In this document: positions 7,628 through 15,789 of the stretch, one piece after another
How the letters are laid out: each line of letters begins with the position of its first letter
How positions within the stretch are numbered: the stretch's first letter is position 1
NCBI GenBank assembly: GCA_964441235.1
Contig: CAYTUQ010000026.1
Location: 1 to 51,307, forward strand
Length of the DNA: 51,307 nt
Reading direction: 5' to 3'
From: BS750m-G69 sp964441235
Lineage (GTDB): Bacteria; Fidelibacterota; UBA2242
Translations under genes and position numbers: made by a program
Notes under the pieces: model-generated
What the model saw: the letters and a program-made list of their open reading frames with translations, nothing else
The model's database searches: none
What the model was told of the DNA's origin: nothing

Positions 7628-7656
7628 GGAATAAAACAAACGATAGTTTTGTCTAA
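7628..7656 (+). promoter_or_regulatory. predicted ECF sigma promoter upstream of the SHOCT operon
   Basis: GGAAT at 7628-7632, 18 nt, GTCTAA at 7651-7656. The -35 side (GGGAATAAAAC) and -10 side (TTGTCTAATA) match the minus-strand copy before the efflux operon base for base. The first downstream start with a good site is ATG 7721. Confidence 0.75.
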
Positions 7657-7720
7657 TAAATGTATAAAAGAGATATTTATGAATAAACAGAAATGTTGTA
7701 AAAAGGTGGTGATAAGTTAA

Positions 7721-7958
7721 ATGGATATGAATGAGACATCAAATCAAATAAAAAACAATCACATTACCACAGATGACCTGGTATTTTCAGCCTATCTGAA
7801 GGTGAAAGGATCTCATCAAATTAGATCACAAAAAATCGAAGAGCACCTTAACTTTCGAAATTAGAAATATGGACGAAAACTCGCTAAAAGTTGAATTCAT
7901 TAATAGTGAATTTTCCAACTTTTACAACGAAGTAAGGAATTTGAAAAAACTAATCTAA
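7721..7958 (+). pseudogene. small DUF5659-like protein, frameshifted in an A6 run
   Basis: ATG 7721 (AGGTGG upstream) reads MDMNETSNQIKN, then TTDDLVFSAYLKVKG, the start typical of small conserved proteins I associate with DUF5659, but stops after 48 codons. In the next frame the sequence continues KSKSTLTFEIRNMDEN, then SLKVEFINSEFSNFYNEVR and NLKKLI to TAA at 7956-7958, which fits the family's C-terminus. The switch falls at AAAAAA (7830-7835); loss of one A would give a single 78-residue protein. This could be a true mutation, a slippage-regulated gene or a sequence error. The stop is 18 nt before the SHOCT gene. Confidence 0.6.
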
Positions 7959-7976
7959 AATTGGAGGAATACGAAA

Positions 7977-8474
7977 ATGAAGAAATTAAGCCTTTTTTCA
8001 ATGTTAGTGAGTGTAATGATAGTTGTTTTTATGGCACAACCGGATGTTACTTTTGCTCAACATCACGGTGGTGGCAGAGGTCATCTAAGGCATGGTCATA
8101 GATTTTATCGCCCGGCTCGCAATGTCTATTTCGGCGTAGGATTTAGATATAGTCGGTATGGTTATTATGATCCTTTCTGGGGTCCGTGGTATTATGATCC
8201 TTTCTTGGATCCGTCGTATTACGATTTTTATCCCTATCGAACGATTATCGTTCATCAAGAAGATATTGTTTTGCCTGATGCAGATTCGATCTTAGTACAA
8301 ATCGAAAAACTAAAGGCCATGAAAGATGAAGACCTGTTAACTGAGAAAGAATATGCAAAGACTAAGAAACGACTATTAGATAAGATTGGTCAGTTTGTAC
8401 CAGCAGAAGAAAAGCCTGAAAAAACAGATGCTGATTTGAGTAAGAACAAAAAGCCGAGTGAATTAAAAGAGTAG
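7977..8474 (+). CDS. secreted His/Tyr-rich protein with C-terminal SHOCT domain
   Basis: A 165-residue protein with a cleavable signal peptide ending near AQPDVTFAQ, then a His/Gly-rich stretch (HHGGGRGHLRHGHRF), a Tyr/Trp/Phe-rich segment with two YYDPF units, and a SHOCT-like helical hairpin (about residues 103-142, DSILVQIEKLKAMKDEDLLT). SHOCT domains are short helical pairs often found at the C-terminus of envelope proteins. A GGAGG site lies just before ATG 7977. It is in the putative ECF regulon. The frame stops at TAG 8472 but stays open beyond it and encodes two more SHOCT-like units (see 8475-8756). Confidence 0.75.
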   Translation: MKKLSLFSMLVSVMIVVFMAQPDVTFAQHHGGGRGHLRHGHRFYRPARNVYFGVGFRYSRYGYYDPFWGPWYYDPFLDPSYYDFYPYRTIIVHQEDIVLPDADSILVQIEKLKAMKDEDLLTEKEYAKTKKRLLDKIGQFVPAEEKPEKTDADLSKNKKPSELKE

Positions 8475-8756
8475 GACATTCCTGAAGAAATAAATCTCAA
8501 GATCTACAATGTTGATGCTTTTGACACTACGGTTGAGAAACTGAGGGCAATGGAGGAAGCTGGCATCCTCACAGAGAGTGAATTCGCAAGAAAGAAGAGT
8601 GAACTCCTCAAGCGAATCGGAAAACCGGCTGCGTCGTCCCAAGATGGGATGGAGATCCTCTCTTTTATTGAGCGGTTATTTGAACTGAAGGAGAATAAGG
8701 TTCTCAACGGTTTGGAATTCCAGATGAAGAAAGAGGAACTTCTGAAGAGATTGTGA
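8475..8756 (+). pseudogene. in-frame continuation of the SHOCT protein after a TAG codon
   Basis: Immediately after TAG 8472-8474 the same frame continues for 93 codons (DIPEEINLKIYNVDAFDTT onward) to TGA 8754. It holds two further SHOCT-like hairpins: VEKLRAMEEAGILTESEFAR followed by KKSELLKRIG, and ILSFIERLFELKENKVLNG followed by KKEELLKRL. Because frame and domain type match the upstream gene, the simplest reading is one ancestral 259-codon gene split by a nonsense mutation. ATG 8550 could start a separate 68-residue protein, but no good ribosome site precedes it. Stop readthrough is possible but unsupported. Confidence 0.55.
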
Positions 8757-8863
8757 ACTTGATTCTATAACGAGTTTAATGAAGGGAATGGAATATTTTG
8801 GCTGGATGAGTTATTTAACAATAAGAAAAGCTATGAAGTAACACTAATAAGAGGAGAAATAAG

Positions 8864-9712
8864 ATGAGAACAAAACGAATTAAAAACTTCATTTTTTTGT
8901 TTACCTCAATAATTTCTATCATCTTTTTGAGTAGATGCAAACAAGATGAAATAAACAGCACCTGGAAAGATAGTGAAATAACTATTGATGGTTATTATAA
9001 TGATTGGGAGAATGACTTACATTTACTCAAAGATGAAAAGATCGCTACCGGGGTAGCCAATGATGATTCTGATTTATATCTATGTTTAGTATCATTAGAT
9101 CGTGGGGTTATGTCGCAGATTATGAGATCTGGCTTTACAGTCTGGTTCGATCCAGAAGGTAAAAACCATAAAACATTTGGAATAAAATATCCCATTGGTA
9201 TGAAACAAGACGACATGTTTATGATGAGGGATATGATGGGAGAAAGGAATTTCAACAGAGACGAAAAAAAACGCTTTGATGATCAAATGGACTTATTTGA
9301 AAACACTCAAACACACTTTGAACTCCTTGGACCCAAAAAAGGTGATATTATGATCATTCCAATCTTGAATAATCAAGGAATTCAAGTTAAACTGGGACGT
9401 TCTCAACGTCAATTAGTGTATGAGATGAAAATACCTCTAACTCAAACTCCCAAACATCCTGATGCTATTAAAACATCACCTGGAAGCGAAATAAGCATAG
9501 GATTCGAAACGGCGAAATTGGATATTCCAGAGATGACGGGCGATAGAGATCGAGGTGGTGGTATGCCTGGCGGTGGCGGTATGCCTGGCGGCGGTAGACC
9601 TGGCGGTATGGGTGGTGGACCTTCAGGAGGAATAGGACGCCAGATGCCAGAACAATTAAAATGCTGGGTAAAAGTGAATATTTCTTCTGAAAACACCTCT
9701 GTTCAAGATTAA
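8864..9712 (+). CDS. lipoprotein with CBM9-like beta-sandwich domain and Gly-rich tail
   Basis: 282 residues. A lipoprotein signal ends in LSRC (lipobox, Cys about residue 25). Next comes a domain starting ITIDGYYNDWENDL with VANDDSDLYLCL, the pattern of family 9 carbohydrate-binding/DOMON-like sandwiches, where DGxxxDW and NDxxxLYL strands form the core. The C-terminus (residues about 225-262) is a GGGMPGG-type repeat before a final strand. It precedes a TonB receptor by 39 nt, so it is probably an accessory lipoprotein of that outer-membrane system. The ligand is not evident, and a sugar ligand should not be assumed from the fold. Confidence 0.7.
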   Translation: MRTKRIKNFIFLFTSIISIIFLSRCKQDEINSTWKDSEITIDGYYNDWENDLHLLKDEKIATGVANDDSDLYLCLVSLDRGVMSQIMRSGFTVWFDPEGKNHKTFGIKYPIGMKQDDMFMMRDMMGERNFNRDEKKRFDDQMDLFENTQTHFELLGPKKGDIMIIPILNNQGIQVKLGRSQRQLVYEMKIPLTQTPKHPDAIKTSPGSEISIGFETAKLDIPEMTGDRDRGGGMPGGGGMPGGGRPGGMGGGPSGGIGRQMPEQLKCWVKVNISSENTSVQD

Positions 9713-9751
9713 TGTGCTTTTTTCTAATATAAAAAATAGATTAGAACAATT

Positions 9752-12244
9752 ATGCCCTATAAATTACTTCCGAGAGTAATAAATAGAAATCCTTTGTGTC
9801 TTAATGCTTTGGTGATAATAACGATAGTTATCCTGTTTTGCATACCTACTCTTCTGGCAGAAGATAAACATTACAATGATATAAAAGGCTATGTAAAGGA
9901 TGCAAAAAGCGGAGAAACTCTCCCTTATGCAAATGTCGTGTTGATAGGAAAAAACCAGGGAGCGGCAACAAATTCGGATGGCTACTTTGTAATCGTAAAT
10001 GCTCCAACCGGTATCTGTACGCTTCAAGTTTCTTTTATTGGGTATAAAAAGAAGGAAGTGCTAATAGATAATAATCCAAAAAAACCAGAAATATTAAGGA
10101 TTGAGGTGGAGCCGAAAGCAATTGAATTGGATCAAGTTGTAGTAACAGCTGAAACTTATGAAGTTTTTAAAAGCTCCGAAAATGTAAGCCAATTAACTAT
10201 TTCTCCTCGTGATTTACAGGTATTACCAGTATTTGGGGAAATAGATATTTTTCGTTCCCTTCAGCTCTTACCGGGAATTAGCGGCGTAGGCGATGGGAAA
10301 GCTGGACTATATATCCGTGGTGGCACACCCGATCAGAATATGGTAATTCTTGATGGAATGACCATATATCACGTGGATCATTTTTTTGGTATGTTCAGTG
10401 CTTTCAATGCGGATGCTATTAAGGATGTTCAAGTATATAAAGGTGGATTTCCAGCTAAATATGGCGGGCGACTATCCAGTGTGGTAGAACTAACTGGAAA
10501 GAGAGGTGGTGATATTAGACAATTAAGTTTTGGTGCAAATTTACTATCAGCTAATTTGTTTTTTGAGACACCTTTATTTGATGAACGGGGAGCGTGGCTC
10601 ATTACTGTCAGACGCTCTTATACAGATATACTGCAAAGTCCTTTTTATAACAGCATTTACGAGTATGTTACTGGAGAAGAGGCAAGTACAGGCTCACAGC
10701 CTTCTGGACCCGGCGGCGGTATGCGAGGAGGCGCTTTTCAGCAGGAGGTAGTTCCCAGCTTTTATTATTACGATTTGAACAACAAACTGTCATTAAATCC
10801 GACAGAATGTGATTTCCTCAGTTTGAGTTTTTATTCCGGTAAAGATTATCTGGATAAATCCAGGGAACTAAACGCTGGTGGGTTTGGGTTTATGAATCAG
10901 AGTGGAATGGAATTCGAAACGCGCATTGATGAAAACCTCACGGATTGGGGCAACATCGGGGGTAGTTTTAAATGGGCACATCAATGGAAAGGAAGATTAT
11001 TTTCTAATCTATTAATCTCAAACTCTATTTATACCAGCAATTATAAACGAGACCTGAGCTTTGGAGGATCAAATGTAGTCGGCGTTGATACCAGTACAGG
11101 AGCCGCCAGGGGATTGGGTACATTTGCTCAAGACGAATTCAATACGGTCAATGATTTTACCTTTCGATTTGACAATCAGCTGCAATTGAGCAAATCTCAT
11201 AGATTAGATTTCGGAACATTTATCTCCAGGGTCGGAACTGATTATAAAGCTACAGTTCGAGATACTATAAATATTCTAGACATGCACTCAAAATCTCTTT
11301 CAACTAGCGGATACGTACAGGACAAATGGAAAATCATTCCCACTCTGGATATCACGATTGGATTAAGAAGTACCCATCATGATCAAACCGATGCGTTTTA
11401 TCATGCTCCGCGTCTTTCATTCGGTTGGTACCTGACAGAAAAGATCAAATTAAAAGGTGCCTGGGGATATTACTACCAGTTTATCAATAACATTACGAAT
11501 GAAAATGTCCTGCAGGGTAGTAACGACTTCTGGTTGTCAGCAGATGAAAACTTAATCCCCGGTTTTTCTGAGCATACCATCCTTGGAATAAGTTATGAAA
11601 CTCGCAATTATCTTATTGATGTTGAAGCGTATTACAAAACTATGGATAATCTCGTTGAATTTACAAGACGCTTTCAAGATAAATCCGATTATCTAAACTA
11701 CTTCTTCTTCGGCAGCGGTATTTCTAAAGGAATAGAATTCCTCGCTCAGAAAAAGTTCGGCGCTCTCACAGGTTGGGTGTGTTATACTTTAGCAAAAGTG
11801 GATCATACATTTCCTAAATTGAATAACGGGGATCCATTTCCAGCGAGTCATGACAGGACTCATGAAATCAAGATTATTGGGTCTTACAAATGGGGTTCCT
11901 GGAATTTCTCATCAACCTGGATGTACAGCACTGGAAATGCCTATACAGCACCAGAAAGCCAATATTTTTTAGAAATGCTTGACGGTGAGGAACTAAGTTA
12001 TATCCATGTTGGAGATAAAAACGCATATCGTCTTCCCGACTATCATCGTCTGGACTTGAGTGTATCCAAAAAATTTGAGTATGGTAGTTTTAACTGGGAT
12101 ATAGGACTATCAATTTACAACGTCTATAACCATGATAATGTGTCTTATCGGGACTATGACCTGGATGTAACGCCTATTATTGTATCTGACATTCTCATGC
12201 TTGGGTTCACACCAACGCTTTTTATCAAAGCTAATTTGAAATAA
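9752..12244 (+). CDS. TonB-dependent outer-membrane receptor with N-terminal CarboxypepD_reg-like domain
   Basis: 830 residues. After the signal segment (about 1-37) comes a carboxypeptidase-D-regulatory-like beta-sandwich (DIKGYVKDAKSGETLPYANV, residues about 43-115), then the plug (about 140-235, with YIRGGTPDQNMVILDGM and DVQVYKGGFPAKYGGRLSS) and a 22-strand barrel. The C-terminal strand ends FIKANLK. The missing TonB-box-proximal features are normal for this FCB-type architecture. A Gly-rich loop (GPGGGMRGG, near residue 315) resembles the Gly-rich tail of the preceding lipoprotein. Genes on both sides encode lipoproteins, suggesting one uptake or secretion unit. The substrate is unknown. 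Confidence 0.93.
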   Translation: MPYKLLPRVINRNPLCLNALVIITIVILFCIPTLLAEDKHYNDIKGYVKDAKSGETLPYANVVLIGKNQGAATNSDGYFVIVNAPTGICTLQVSFIGYKKKEVLIDNNPKKPEILRIEVEPKAIELDQVVVTAETYEVFKSSENVSQLTISPRDLQVLPVFGEIDIFRSLQLLPGISGVGDGKAGLYIRGGTPDQNMVILDGMTIYHVDHFFGMFSAFNADAIKDVQVYKGGFPAKYGGRLSSVVELTGKRGGDIRQLSFGANLLSANLFFETPLFDERGAWLITVRRSYTDILQSPFYNSIYEYVTGEEASTGSQPSGPGGGMRGGAFQQEVVPSFYYYDLNNKLSLNPTECDFLSLSFYSGKDYLDKSRELNAGGFGFMNQSGMEFETRIDENLTDWGNIGGSFKWAHQWKGRLFSNLLISNSIYTSNYKRDLSFGGSNVVGVDTSTGAARGLGTFAQDEFNTVNDFTFRFDNQLQLSKSHRLDFGTFISRVGTDYKATVRDTINILDMHSKSLSTSGYVQDKWKIIPTLDITIGLRSTHHDQTDAFYHAPRLSFGWYLTEKIKLKGAWGYYYQFINNITNENVLQGSNDFWLSADENLIPGFSEHTILGISYETRNYLIDVEAYYKTMDNLVEFTRRFQDKSDYLNYFFFGSGISKGIEFLAQKKFGALTGWVCYTLAKVDHTFPKLNNGDPFPASHDRTHEIKIIGSYKWGSWNFSSTWMYSTGNAYTAPESQYFLEMLDGEELSYIHVGDKNAYRLPDYHRLDLSVSKKFEYGSFNWDIGLSIYNVYNHDNVSYRDYDLDVTPIIVSDILMLGFTPTLFIKANLK

Positions 12245-12279
12245 ATAACACCCATGATTTTTCCCCAAAACGAAACATG

Positions 12280-12302
12280 CTCTAGCAGGAGTCCCGTTGG
12301 GA
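12280..12302. repeat. short palindrome between TonB receptor and DUF4249-like gene
   Basis: The plus strand reads CTCTAGCAGGAG followed by TCCC-GTT-GGGA. On the minus strand it is CCC-AAC-GGG-ACT-CC-TGC-TAG-AG, aligning with the 618-640 element. It lies in the 213-nt intergenic region, which otherwise shows only a TGTCATTC-rich stretch (12345-12400). Confidence 0.55.
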
Positions 12303-12457
12303 AAAGATGAACCGTAAGATCTCTGGAGTAATGGAGTATTTTGTTGTCATTCGCTTCGCTGTCATTCTACAATTGAATGACTATTGAATAACCAATGACA
12401 TCGAGATTGCTATAAAGTGTAGTCACTTAAAGACTTTCATATAAAAGAGGCAACAAA

Positions 12458-13279
12458 ATGAAGAAACAAAAATTATTGCTCATTTTTTTCGGATTACTTT
12501 TATTTTTCGGATGTACGGAACACAGCCCATTAATTTCAGAAGAAGAACTTATTGTTGTATGGGCTTATTTGTATGCCGGGGAGCCAGTGACAAGCATTAA
12601 ACTCACATCTACCGTCCCCCTGAATGCAGATACCACTGATGCTCCACCGATCAACGATGCTACGGTAACCTTGATAAAAAACGGACAACGCTACGACTGT
12701 GAACCATCCCCGGGAGACAGCGGTTACTATAACTACAGCGGTGACGACCTGACTATTGAAGCAGGTAACGAGTTTACGATTGAAGTAGAACGAAATAATA
12801 AATTTATAACAGCACAGACAATAGTCCCAGAACCTCCAACAAATGTAAGTATATCATCCTCGGTGATGACCTTACCTGACTTTGAAAATAGAGAAAGTCT
12901 TTGGGAATGGCGAGAATCAGAGAATAGAGAAGTTACTATAACGTGGGACAATGAAGAGAACGCATTTTACTATGTGACTTTGAAAAATGTAGAGGAGAAT
13001 CCAACAGCAATAAATTCCTGGATGCCTGAAAGACTTCGACACTTTGTCTTCCCACCGATTAGCGATAATTATTATAGAATTCGTATGCCGTCAATCACTC
13101 ATCTGGGTAGGCATTGTATTACTGTATATAAAGTGAACCAGGAATATGTCGATTTGTACGAGTCAAGGGATCAGGACTCACGTGATCTCAATGAACCGTT
13201 GACAAATATTGAGAATGGACTGGGTGTTTTTTCTGCTTTTAATGGGGTTAGTGTAACGTTCAATGTTTTTCAGCAATAG
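12458..13279 (+). CDS. DUF4249-like lipoprotein
   Basis: 273 residues. A lipoprotein signal ends in FFGC (Cys 19, followed by TEHSPL). The body begins EELIVVWAYLYAGEPVTSIK with INDATVTLIKNG and YYNYSGDDLTIEAGNEF, the arrangement of DUF4249-type proteins that regularly follow TonB receptors in FCB bacteria. A second half (about residues 120-270) looks like a beta-sandwich (TITWDNEENAFYYVTLKN). It is probably anchored to the outer membrane and works with the receptor at 9752. The function of the family is not established. Confidence 0.78.
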   Translation: MKKQKLLLIFFGLLLFFGCTEHSPLISEEELIVVWAYLYAGEPVTSIKLTSTVPLNADTTDAPPINDATVTLIKNGQRYDCEPSPGDSGYYNYSGDDLTIEAGNEFTIEVERNNKFITAQTIVPEPPTNVSISSSVMTLPDFENRESLWEWRESENREVTITWDNEENAFYYVTLKNVEENPTAINSWMPERLRHFVFPPISDNYYRIRMPSITHLGRHCITVYKVNQEYVDLYESRDQDSRDLNEPLTNIENGLGVFSAFNGVSVTFNVFQQ

Positions 13280-13420
13280 ATAATTATAACTTGATTATAC
13301 CATTATATTTTTAGATATCCTGTTTGATAACATTTTTGAATCTGAAGATCAAACTTAGGAAATAAGGTATGCAATTTCGACATTTTATGATATTTCTAAC
13401 CTATCTATTTCTATTTAGAG

Positions 13421-13645
13421 TCTGTCTATAAAGTCACAAACTACTTGCCGTAGGTCACGAAGGACTCCGTTGGATACTCCTGTTGGGTTCCTTACGTGAT
13501 AAAGAAGTAGGAGTTTATCGTATTCCTTAAAAACGACCAGGATTTGGTGGCATATCTGTCTTACGATGAAAAGCCGGGAATGCAGGCAATCAGGAATATT
13601 GCGAATAGAAGTTGTGTAGAAGTCTTCAATAGATGGTTGAATTAG
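13421..13645 (+). pseudogene. fragment of an IS630-family transposase
   Basis: The plus strand from 13526 reads LKNDQDLVAYLSYDEKPGMQ then AIRNIANRS. The SYDEKPGxQAI motif carries a catalytic Asp region characteristic of IS630 DDE transposases. The frame is stopped upstream (TAG 13508) and downstream (TAG 13643), and the preceding part is interrupted by a 45-nt palindrome (13455-13499). Neither IS end was recognised. The remaining bases of 13280-13829 hold nothing else I can name apart from a possible uppP promoter. Confidence 0.55.
13455..13499. repeat. 45-nt compound palindrome
   Basis: Outer arms TCACGAAGGA (13455-13464) and TCCTTACGTGA (13489-13499) enclose two copies of the family core, ACTCC-GTT-GGA and ACTCC-TGTT-GGG. 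It looks like two short elements combined, one inserted beside or into the other. Confidence 0.5.
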
Positions 13646-13765
13646 GCACACTTTAAACATATTGAATATTTGGGAAGAATATTGAGAATATCAAGACTAA
13701 TGAAAGTAAAGAGTAAAAAACTATCCTTGATAAACCGACGTTGAAAGGATAAATTTGTACCAATT

Positions 13766-13796
13766 TTGTTAAGATGAGTTTTTCTAAAAGTATAAT
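13766..13796 (+). promoter_or_regulatory. possible uppP promoter
   Basis: TTGTTA (13766-13771) and TATAAT (13791-13796) with 19-nt spacing, 34 nt before ATG 13830, which has GGAGG close by. Spacing is longer than ideal, so this is tentative. Confidence 0.3.
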
Positions 13797-13829
13797 AGCA
13801 AGAATGTACCTGGAGGTTTTTACAACAGT

Positions 13830-14645
13830 ATGACTTATTTAGAATCTTTCATACTCGGAATTGTTCAAGGTTTAACGGAGTTTTTGCCGATTAGTAGTTC
13901 GGGGCATCTTGTTATTTTTCAAAAGCTGTTCGGAATATCATCAGAAAATATATCTTTTGAGATATTTGTTCATTTTGGAACACTGCTTAGCGTGATCGCC
14001 GTCTATTATCTTGATTTATGGAAAATGATAAAGAGTTTTGTAAGAGGTATTACTCATAAAGATATTGGATATACGTTTAAGAGTGATTCGTATTTTAGGT
14101 TAAGTGTATTTGTAATTATAGGGACGATTCCTGCTGTTTTTGCTGGATTATTTCTGAAAGATTTTATCACTTCAATATTCCATAATGTCGGTCTTGTTGG
14201 TATAACTCTGATTATAACGGGATTGATTCTATTATCTACAAGATTTGTAAAGATAGAAGGAAAATCATTGAGCATTGGTAAAGCATTACTAATAGGTGTT
14301 GCTCAGATGTTTGCAATTCTGCCCGGTATTTCTCGTTCTGGCTCTACAATTAGTACAGGTCTCTTTCAGGGAGTTTCAAGAGTTGAATCAGCAAGATTTT
14401 CATTTTTACTGGCTGTTCCGGCAATTTTAGGTTCAATGGTATTGCAGATTGGGGATTTTTTTACTGCAAATACTATAGGGATACAATTGGGAGTACTATT
14501 AGTTGGTTTGGTCGCATCATTCATTATTGGATATATTGCCATTCGTTTTCTGCTTAGAGTTTTGCAAAGTGGGAAATTCAGCTGGTTTGCACCATATTGC
14601 TTTTTAGGGGGTTTGTTTGTTTTAACCCTACGAGGTAACTTTTAA
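13830..14645 (+). CDS. uppP: undecaprenyl-diphosphate phosphatase (UppP/BacA)
   Basis: A 271-residue polytopic membrane protein that dephosphorylates undecaprenyl diphosphate to recycle the lipid carrier of peptidoglycan and surface glycans. The two conserved motifs are present: GLTEFLPISSSGHL (residues about 14-27, with the catalytic Glu) and the PGISRSGSTIS motif at about residues 168-178. Eight hydrophobic segments span the length. GGAGG precedes the ATG. Oddity: the last codons (LTLRGNF and the stop) come from the left terminal repeat of a 109-bp mobile element at 14622-14730, so the native C-terminus has been replaced, although length remains normal. Confidence 0.95.
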   Translation: MTYLESFILGIVQGLTEFLPISSSGHLVIFQKLFGISSENISFEIFVHFGTLLSVIAVYYLDLWKMIKSFVRGITHKDIGYTFKSDSYFRLSVFVIIGTIPAVFAGLFLKDFITSIFHNVGLVGITLIITGLILLSTRFVKIEGKSLSIGKALLIGVAQMFAILPGISRSGSTISTGLFQGVSRVESARFSFLLAVPAILGSMVLQIGDFFTANTIGIQLGVLLVGLVASFIIGYIAIRFLLRVLQSGKFSWFAPYCFLGGLFVLTLRGNF

Positions 14646-14730
14646 TATATAGCACTATATGTTAGGTTAATATTAACGTATACAAACAACATATTGTATA
14701 GAAAAACAATAAATGACGTAGTAGGGTTAA
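14622..14730. mobile_element. 109-bp miniature inverted-repeat element, copy 1
   Basis: It starts TTAACCCTACGAGGTAACTT and ends ACGTAGTAGGGTTAA. The termini are inverted repeats of TTAACCCTAC plus an imperfect ACGT-containing extension. A second copy of identical length is at 39877-39985, with about 85% matching bases by eye. The inside holds ATATAGCACTATAT and a perfect GTTAATATTAAC palindrome but no ORF. The left end overlaps the 3' end of uppP and supplies its stop codon. Confidence 0.75.
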
Positions 14731-14790
14731 CATTCTTGAGGTAAAATAAAAGAAAATAGAAGATGTGAATAGATAGGAAACTTTAAGAAA

Positions 14791-15789
14791 ATTAATATCC
14801 CAACTTATTTTGAAGAACTTGATTTAATAGAAAAAGGAGGAATTAAGCCGACGTATTTTATATACGGCGACGATTTTTTTTTGCAGGAGGAAGCGATAAA
14901 GGCGATTTGTCAATCCTTCACTAAAACTGGAGGCTTGCCTGATCGAAAAATATTTTACGGTGGTGAAAAAACCGATGACTCATTTATTCAAAGTTTGGTG
15001 AGTGTTGGAATGTTTTCTTCCCGGCAAATAGTTATTTATAAAAACATAAATCAAATTTCAATTCCTGTCAGGAAACAATTATTGCAATATCTCGATAATC
15101 CTGATGTAAACACACTGCTGATATTAGCAGCGGTTGGGCAAAAATATTCTAAGTTTATCGAGTCTTTGAAAAGAAAATCCAGGGTTATTTCTGTCTGGAC
15201 ACCCCAACCAGGATCTTTCCCCGGAATTGTGTTCAGGTATCTTGAGAAGAAAGGCTATAAGCTTGCACCGGATGCACTTGAACTTTTAGTTTCTTCGACG
15301 GATGATTCCCTGTCTCACACTTTTTCAGAATTAGAGAAAGTTTTACTTTATATTGGAGAGAGGAAATCAATTAATGCGGACGATATACGTTTTATTGTTG
15401 GCGGATCTAAAAAATATCAAATGTCAGATTTTATCGATGCCGTTGGTAATTGTGATCTTTACAATTCAATAGATATTTGTATGGCGCTTATTGAGACAGG
15501 AGTTAAAGTACCGTATTTTGTTTCGTCTCTCTATAACTATTTTGTAAACGTTTGGGCTTACCCTAAGGTTCACATAAAATATTCTGAAGTAAAACCGTGG
15601 GAAAAATGGAAAATACTTAAATATAGAAAGGGTTATGAAAATTATAAAAATTGTGATTTTGGATTTATTATTAATAGATTAACGGATGTGGATTTGAAGT
15701 CAAAATCTGTTAATTTATCAACTGAGGAACTGATGATACCATTATTGTACGAAATAATTAGCTCAAAGAAAAGGAAAGATGGGAAATAG
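14791..15789 (+). CDS. holA: DNA polymerase III subunit delta (clamp-loader)
   Basis: Delta opens the beta clamp within the clamp-loader complex. The N-terminal core IKPTYFIYGDDFFLQEEAIK is unmistakable, followed by the family's AAA+-like fold and C-terminal collar domain. A start at TTG 14881 would cut this core motif in half, so the gene must begin upstream. The frame is open from 14776 but has no ATG, GTG or TTG there. The best candidate is ATT 14791 with AGGAAA about 11 nt before it, giving 332 residues, close to the normal length. ATT is a rare but known start (infC). Alternatively the original ATG has mutated. It overlaps the next sigma gene by 11 bp. Confidence 0.82.
   Translation: MNIPTYFEELDLIEKGGIKPTYFIYGDDFFLQEEAIKAICQSFTKTGGLPDRKIFYGGEKTDDSFIQSLVSVGMFSSRQIVIYKNINQISIPVRKQLLQYLDNPDVNTLLILAAVGQKYSKFIESLKRKSRVISVWTPQPGSFPGIVFRYLEKKGYKLAPDALELLVSSTDDSLSHTFSELEKVLLYIGERKSINADDIRFIVGGSKKYQMSDFIDAVGNCDLYNSIDICMALIETGVKVPYFVSSLYNYFVNVWAYPKVHIKYSEVKPWEKWKILKYRKGYENYKNCDFGFIINRLTDVDLKSKSVNLSTEELMIPLLYEIISSKKRKDGK

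Noticed and set aside
8785..8818. A fourth ECF promoter before the 8864 lipoprotein gene
   Set aside because: GGAAT is present at 8790, but the -10 position reads ATTTAA, with only four of six matches to GTCTAA. Too weak to claim.
9442..9696. 84-codon minus-strand reading rich in Pro
   Set aside because: It is the antisense of the Gly-rich tail (GGGMPGG repeats) of the lipoprotein at 8864.
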